DNA of 10,933 nt from JALXCG01 sp026991065 [NCBI: Gemmatimonadota bacterium] (lineage in GTDB: Bacteria > GCA-2686955). Of the stretch, positions 7,740-10,933 are shown one piece after another; the stretch's first letter is position 1; the number at the start of each line of letters is the position of its first letter. A program made the position numbers and the translations under genes. The stretch spans positions 1-10,933 of the forward strand of contig JALXCG010000696.1 in assembly GCA_026991065.1 (NCBI GenBank), written 5' to 3'. The notes beneath the pieces are model-generated. The model saw nothing but the letters and a program-made list of their open reading frames with translations. It searched no databases and had not been told where the DNA came from.

Positions 7740-7757
7740 CCGACGAGATTTCGTCGG
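7740..7757. repeat. Perfect dyad CCGACGA-N4-TCGTCGG, candidate activator site 1
   Basis: CCGACGA (7740-7746) and TCGTCGG (7751-7757) form a perfect 7-bp inverted repeat around GATT. It lies about 130-150 bp upstream of the σ54 promoter candidate on the minus strand, a typical distance for an enhancer bound by an NtrC-type dimer. Its centre is about 19-20 bp (near two helical turns) from the next dyad. The alternative reading is a post-gene hairpin in the regulator transcript; there is no T-tract. Confidence 0.5.
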
Positions 7758-7768
7758 CGGATTCTCGC

Positions 7769-7790
7769 CCGGCGTTGTGGGTGTTGCCGG
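7769..7790. repeat. Inverted repeat immediately after the regulator stop
   Basis: CCGGC (7769-7773) and GCCGG (7786-7790) are complementary across a 12-base loop, directly abutting the regulator's TAG (7791-7793). It could be a weak transcript-end hairpin. No T-run follows on the minus strand, so a factor-independent terminator is not supported. Confidence 0.3.
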
Positions 7791-9140
7791 CTACTCGAGG
7801 CCGTAGCGCTTCAGTTTGCTCTTCAGCGTGGTGACCGGGATGTTGAGCCGCGCCGCGGCTTCGGTGCGATTGCCGTTACAGGCTTCGAGCGCCTGGCGCA
7901 GCAGGGCGATCTCGAAGCCGGCAAGCGCCTCTTTCAGCCCGCCCGCGGGAGTGTTGCCGAAACCGGGAGGGGCGGGGAGGCGGCGGCGGATTTCGGGAGC
8001 GAGACAATCCGGGACCAGGGGATTGCAGTGACAACCGATGCTGATCCGCTGCGCTTCGTTGCGCACCTGGCGGATGTTTCCCGGCCAGTCGTAGCACTGG
8101 ATCGCGTCGAGCGTCGCCGGGGCCAGCGTAAAGGGCGGATTGGAGCGGAAGCGGTTCAGAAACTCCTGAAAAAGGAGCGGGATATCTTCGCGGCGTGCGC
8201 GCAACGGCGGCACCTCGATCGGATAGACATTGAGACGGTAGAAGAGATCTTCCCGGAACCGCCCGGTCGCCACCAACTCCCGCAGGTTGCGCTTGGTCGC
8301 CGCGATGATCCGGACGTCGACCTCGATCGGGCGGCTGCCGCCAACCCGTTCGATCACCCGCTCCTCCAGAACCCGCAACAGTTTGACCTGGAGCGGCAGG
8401 GGGATGTCGTCGACCTCGTCCAGGTAGAGGGTGCCGCCCGAAGCGACTTCAAAGCGCCCGAGGCGGCGGCCGCCGGCGCCGGTGAAGGCGCCACGCTCAT
8501 GACCGAAAAGCTCCGATTCGATCATCTCGCGGGAGAGCATGGCGCAACTCAGTTTGATGAAGGGGCCGCGGCGGCGGCCGGAAGCGCGATGGATCAGTTC
8601 CGCCGCGAGGTCTTTTCCGGTGCCGGTTTCACCCACCAGGAGGATGGTGGCGCTCGCTTCCGCGGCGGCGACGGCGATCGCTTTGCGCAACTCCTCGGTG
8701 GCCGGGCTGGTGCCCAGTAGACGAGGGTCGCGGCTCTTTTTCGCCACCTGGTCGCGCAGCGTGAGGTTCTCATCCTGAATCCGCTGCTCGCGTTCGATCC
8801 GCTCCAGGCGCAGACAGAGTTCGTCCAGTTGAAACGGCTTGGTGAGATAGTCCACCGCACCCAGGCGCATCGCCGCCACCGCGTTCTCCACCGAGCTGAA
8901 CGCGGTCATCACGATTACCGCAATCGCCGCGTCGCGGGCGCGGATTCGGCGCACCACCTCCAACCCATCCATCCGCGGCAAACGCAGATCGGTGAGCACC
9001 AGATCGGGGCGCCAGTCAAAGAGCATCTCCAGGGCCGGCTCCGCGGCCGCGAAAGCACGAATCTCATGCCCCCGCTCCGCCAGGTCATCCTCCAGAGAGA
9101 TGCGCTGGATCTCCTCATCTTCGATCAGCACGATCTTCAC
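7791..9140 (-). CDS. NtrC-family σ54-dependent response regulator
   Basis: A 449-residue DNA-binding regulator. The receiver domain (1-120) has acidic residues E7/D8, phosphoacceptor Asp51 in LTDLRLP, switch Thr79 and Lys101 (LTKPF). The AAA+ σ54-activation domain has Walker A GETGTGKD (170-177), the σ54-contacting loop GAFTGA (217-222) and Walker B GGTLYLDEV (235-243). A Fis-type helix-turn-helix ends the protein (about 422-449, NRTEAAARLNIPVTTLKSKL). The start is the GTG at 9140: it begins exactly at the receiver's first β-strand (KIVLIEDEE), has AAGGAG five bases upstream, and overlaps the stop of the kinase-MobA gene as GTGA. The same frame stays open upstream to 9599, but that stretch is out of frame within mobA and has no homology. 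The partner is almost certainly the fused kinase just upstream. The intact GAFTGA motif means it should activate σ54 promoters; the candidate in the adjoining gap is the obvious target. Confidence 0.95.
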   Translation of the reverse strand: MKIVLIEDEEIQRISLEDDLAERGHEIRAFAAAEPALEMLFDWRPDLVLTDLRLPRMDGLEVVRRIRARDAAIAVIVMTAFSSVENAVAAMRLGAVDYLTKPFQLDELCLRLERIEREQRIQDENLTLRDQVAKKSRDPRLLGTSPATEELRKAIAVAAAEASATILLVGETGTGKDLAAELIHRASGRRRGPFIKLSCAMLSREMIESELFGHERGAFTGAGGRRLGRFEVASGGTLYLDEVDDIPLPLQVKLLRVLEERVIERVGGSRPIEVDVRIIAATKRNLRELVATGRFREDLFYRLNVYPIEVPPLRARREDIPLLFQEFLNRFRSNPPFTLAPATLDAIQCYDWPGNIRQVRNEAQRISIGCHCNPLVPDCLAPEIRRRLPAPPGFGNTPAGGLKEALAGFEIALLRQALEACNGNRTEAAARLNIPVTTLKSKLKRYGLE

Positions 9141-10933
9141 GGTTGCTCCTTCCGCGGCTCCGCCGGCGTGGGGGGCAGATTGCGCAGGTCGCCGGGGGTG
9201 TTGATGTTGGCGAAGAGGTCGGGGGGCAGATCCGGCAACTCGGCGCAAACGTCGACAATCTCGGCATTCAGATGCGCCAGGAGTCGGCGCAGGGCGTAGT
9301 CGCCCCGCAGAATAGCGGCTTCGATCGGCGCCCGGCAGCGGCGGTGGTAGAGCCCGACCAGAGGTTCCAGGCCGCCCGGCGAGCGGGCAATCACGGCGTC
9401 CTGATCGGCACACCGATCCAGCAGCAGATCCAGCACCCGGCCCTCCATCCGCGGCAGGTCGCAGGGCAGCAACAGGCAGTAGTCCCGCGGGCACCAGCGC
9501 AACGCGGTGAGCACCCCGCCCAGCGGGCCGCAGCCCTCGACGGCGTCGTTGATCACCGGCAGACCGAGGTCGCTGTAGGCATTTTCGGCATCGCCGCAAA
9601 CCACCACCTCCGGCAGCCGTGAACGCAGCAATCGGTAGCTGTGCTCGAGCATCGTCGCGTCGGCCACTTGGAGCAGTCCCTTGTTGCGCCCCATGCGACG
9701 CGAGCGGCCGCCGGCGATCACCGCGCCGGCGACTCCCGGGCCGGCATCCTCCGCCAGGAGCGGGAGTTCCACCCGGAACTCGGTGCCCGGCGCGAGCCCC
9801 GAGAGGTCGATGGTGCCGTCGTGGCGGGTGACGATCTCGCGTACGATCCAGAGGCCCAACCCGGTGCCCTCGCCGGCCGCTTTGGTGGTGAAGAAAGGAT
9901 CGAAGATGCGCTCCCGGTCGGCGGCGGGGATGCCGCGGCCATGGTCGCGGATGGTGAGGGCGGCGTGGGGGCCGCGGCGGGTCAGGGAGATTTCGATGGT
10001 GTCATTGCGGTCACTGGCGGCAATGGCGTTGAGCAGGAGATTCATCGCCATCTGCTGTAGATGTTGCGTCGATCCGCGGACCCGCAGCGGCCGGGAGGAT
10101 TGCAGGAATCGACAGCGCACACCGCGTCGGTCCGCCTGGAGCGAGGCCAATTCCAGGGTTTGCGCGACCACCGCGGCGAGATCCACGGTGCCTTGCGCGG
10201 TTTCCGGCCGGCGGGTGTAGTCCAGGAGATCGCGGACGATCTGCTCGATCCGCTCCAGAGCGCTGTCCATGAGGGCAGCGTAGCGCACCACCTGGTCGCT
10301 GCGCTCCGGTTGCCGCTGCAGGCGTGCCAGACAGTTGCGGGCGCCGGCCAGCGGATTGTTGATCTCATGCGCCAGGCCGGCCGCCAAGGTGCCGACGGTG
10401 GCCAGGCGCTCCGCCTGAGCCAGCGCCCGCTGCTGTTCTCTGCTCTCCGCCTGGGTACGGCGGAGGCGCCCGAGCATCGCCACAAAGGCTTGCTGCAGGT
10501 CGCCGATCTCGTCGTTGCCGTGCGGTTTCAGAGCGACCTCGTACTCCGGTGCGCTGAGATGCTGCATCGCCCGGCTGAGTTCCTTGATGGGGCGCGCCAG
10601 GGTTCGGGCCAGGAGCAGCGAGAAGGCCAGCGCGAAGAATACTGCGATGGCGGTCGCCAGGTGGAAGCGCCCGCGGAAGGCGGCGATCCGGTCCAGTGCC
10701 GCGCGCCGGGTGAAGGTCATCTGCAGGGTGCCGAGCCGGCGGCTGCTGACCGCCAGCACGTGCCGCACGCGGAAGCGCACCGGGTCGAGATTCTCGAACT
10801 CGACAGTGGCGTCGGACTGCTCCAGGCGGTTCTCCCGCGGGTCGGCGAAGAGCGCCAGGTTGGAGCTGTTGCGCAGGCGTCCGGCGCTGTCGTAGACACG
10901 GATCTCCACCACGTTGCTGGCCACATCGGTCAT
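9137..10933 (-). CDS. Sensor histidine kinase fused to MobA (Mo cofactor guanylyltransferase), 5'-partial
   Basis: Two proteins in one frame. Residue numbers count from the Met at the window edge. Residues 1-90 look like the end of a periplasmic sensor region. One membrane segment lies at about 91-110, followed by HAMP (111-160), the phosphoacceptor motif LAHEINNPL (His189), an N box (NLLLNA, about 298-303), G1 (DHGRGIP, 330-336) and the FFTTK...GTGLGL lid (348-361). Kinase homology ends with FRVELPLL near 393. After about nine residues a full MobA begins (about 402-598): VIAGGRSRRMGRNKGLL (GTP site, Lys418; Asn417 where E. coli MobA has Asp), GPLGG (469-473), PCDLP (Mg-binding Asp492) and the C-terminal NINTPGDL motif. 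MobA attaches GMP to molybdopterin to give MGD. The first membrane helix is missing, so the gene probably continues beyond the window and the edge Met is likely internal. No stop separates the two halves; a GTG at the V of VIAGG could allow separate MobA synthesis but has no clear ribosome binding site. The 3' end overlaps the regulator gene. Domain calls are firm; the sensed signal is unknown. Confidence 0.92.
   Translation of the reverse strand: MTDVASNVVEIRVYDSAGRLRNSSNLALFADPRENRLEQSDATVEFENLDPVRFRVRHVLAVSSRRLGTLQMTFTRRAALDRIAAFRGRFHLATAIAVFFALAFSLLLARTLARPIKELSRAMQHLSAPEYEVALKPHGNDEIGDLQQAFVAMLGRLRRTQAESREQQRALAQAERLATVGTLAAGLAHEINNPLAGARNCLARLQRQPERSDQVVRYAALMDSALERIEQIVRDLLDYTRRPETAQGTVDLAAVVAQTLELASLQADRRGVRCRFLQSSRPLRVRGSTQHLQQMAMNLLLNAIAASDRNDTIEISLTRRGPHAALTIRDHGRGIPAADRERIFDPFFTTKAAGEGTGLGLWIVREIVTRHDGTIDLSGLAPGTEFRVELPLLAEDAGPGVAGAVIAGGRSRRMGRNKGLLQVADATMLEHSYRLLRSRLPEVVVCGDAENAYSDLGLPVINDAVEGCGPLGGVLTALRWCPRDYCLLLPCDLPRMEGRVLDLLLDRCADQDAVIARSPGGLEPLVGLYHRRCRAPIEAAILRGDYALRRLLAHLNAEIVDVCAELPDLPPDLFANINTPGDLRNLPPTPAEPRKEQP
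9146..9151 (-). promoter_or_regulatory. Ribosome binding site of the response regulator
   Basis: AAGGAG lies five bases before the GTG at 9140, inside the last codons of the mobA domain. It decides the start of the regulator and, together with the GTGA stop-start overlap, suggests translational coupling of kinase-MobA and regulator. Confidence 0.8.

Noticed and set aside
7716-8720. Open frame of 334 codons on the plus strand
   Set aside because: Antisense to the response regulator; composition reflects the GC-rich complementary strand and no domain is visible.
9141-9599. N-terminal extension of the response regulator
   Set aside because: The stretch is the mobA sequence read out of frame. 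The receiver begins exactly at the GTG (9140), which has its own ribosome binding site.
1-10933. tRNA, rRNA, CRISPR arrays, insertion sequences
   Set aside because: No cloverleaf, regularly spaced direct repeats, transposase motifs or terminal inverted repeats were seen.

Overview
The window is a GC-rich stretch of bacterial DNA with every confident gene on the minus strand, so the biological order runs from high to low coordinates. A β-barrel porin with a terminal Phe, a lipoprotein signal, Tat signals and a σ54-type activator point to a Gram-negative (diderm) bacterium with anaerobic respiration. The sequence alone does not fix the phylum; a deltaproteobacterial-like or other high-GC diderm lineage is possible.

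Regulatory half (10933 down to 7791): a sensor histidine kinase, cut by the window edge, is fused in frame through a linker of about nine residues to a complete MobA domain (molybdenum cofactor guanylyltransferase). Its stop codon overlaps the GTG start of an NtrC-family response regulator that keeps the GAFTGA motif for σ54 contact.

Control region (7790 down to 7480): about 310 bp without a gene. It holds two tandem inverted repeats of a CGACGA/TCGTCG type, a good -24/-12 (σ54) promoter candidate on the minus strand, and two sizeable hairpins in the predicted 5' leader of the next gene.

Structural half (7479 down to 210): an outer-membrane porin, then a three-gene molybdoenzyme operon in the order B-C-A: a Tat-exported four-cluster ferredoxin subunit, an NrfD-type quinone-reactive membrane subunit, and a 1056-residue Tat-exported catalytic subunit of the TtrA-like branch of the DMSO reductase family. 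The order matches ttrBCA (tetrathionate reductase), but the substrate cannot be fixed; selenate, selenite or another sulfur or arsenic oxyanion are alternatives. A small predicted lipoprotein with a CX4R phosphatase-type active site closes the run, followed by a hairpin that may be a terminator.

Proposed logic (inference): the kinase detects a periplasmic signal and the regulator drives σ54 transcription of the porin and reductase. The porin would admit the anion, and quinol electrons would pass through C and B to the Mo-bisMGD site in A. The unusual point is that the enzyme making the guanine dinucleotide form of that cofactor is covalently part of the sensor kinase that probably controls the molybdoenzyme operon.
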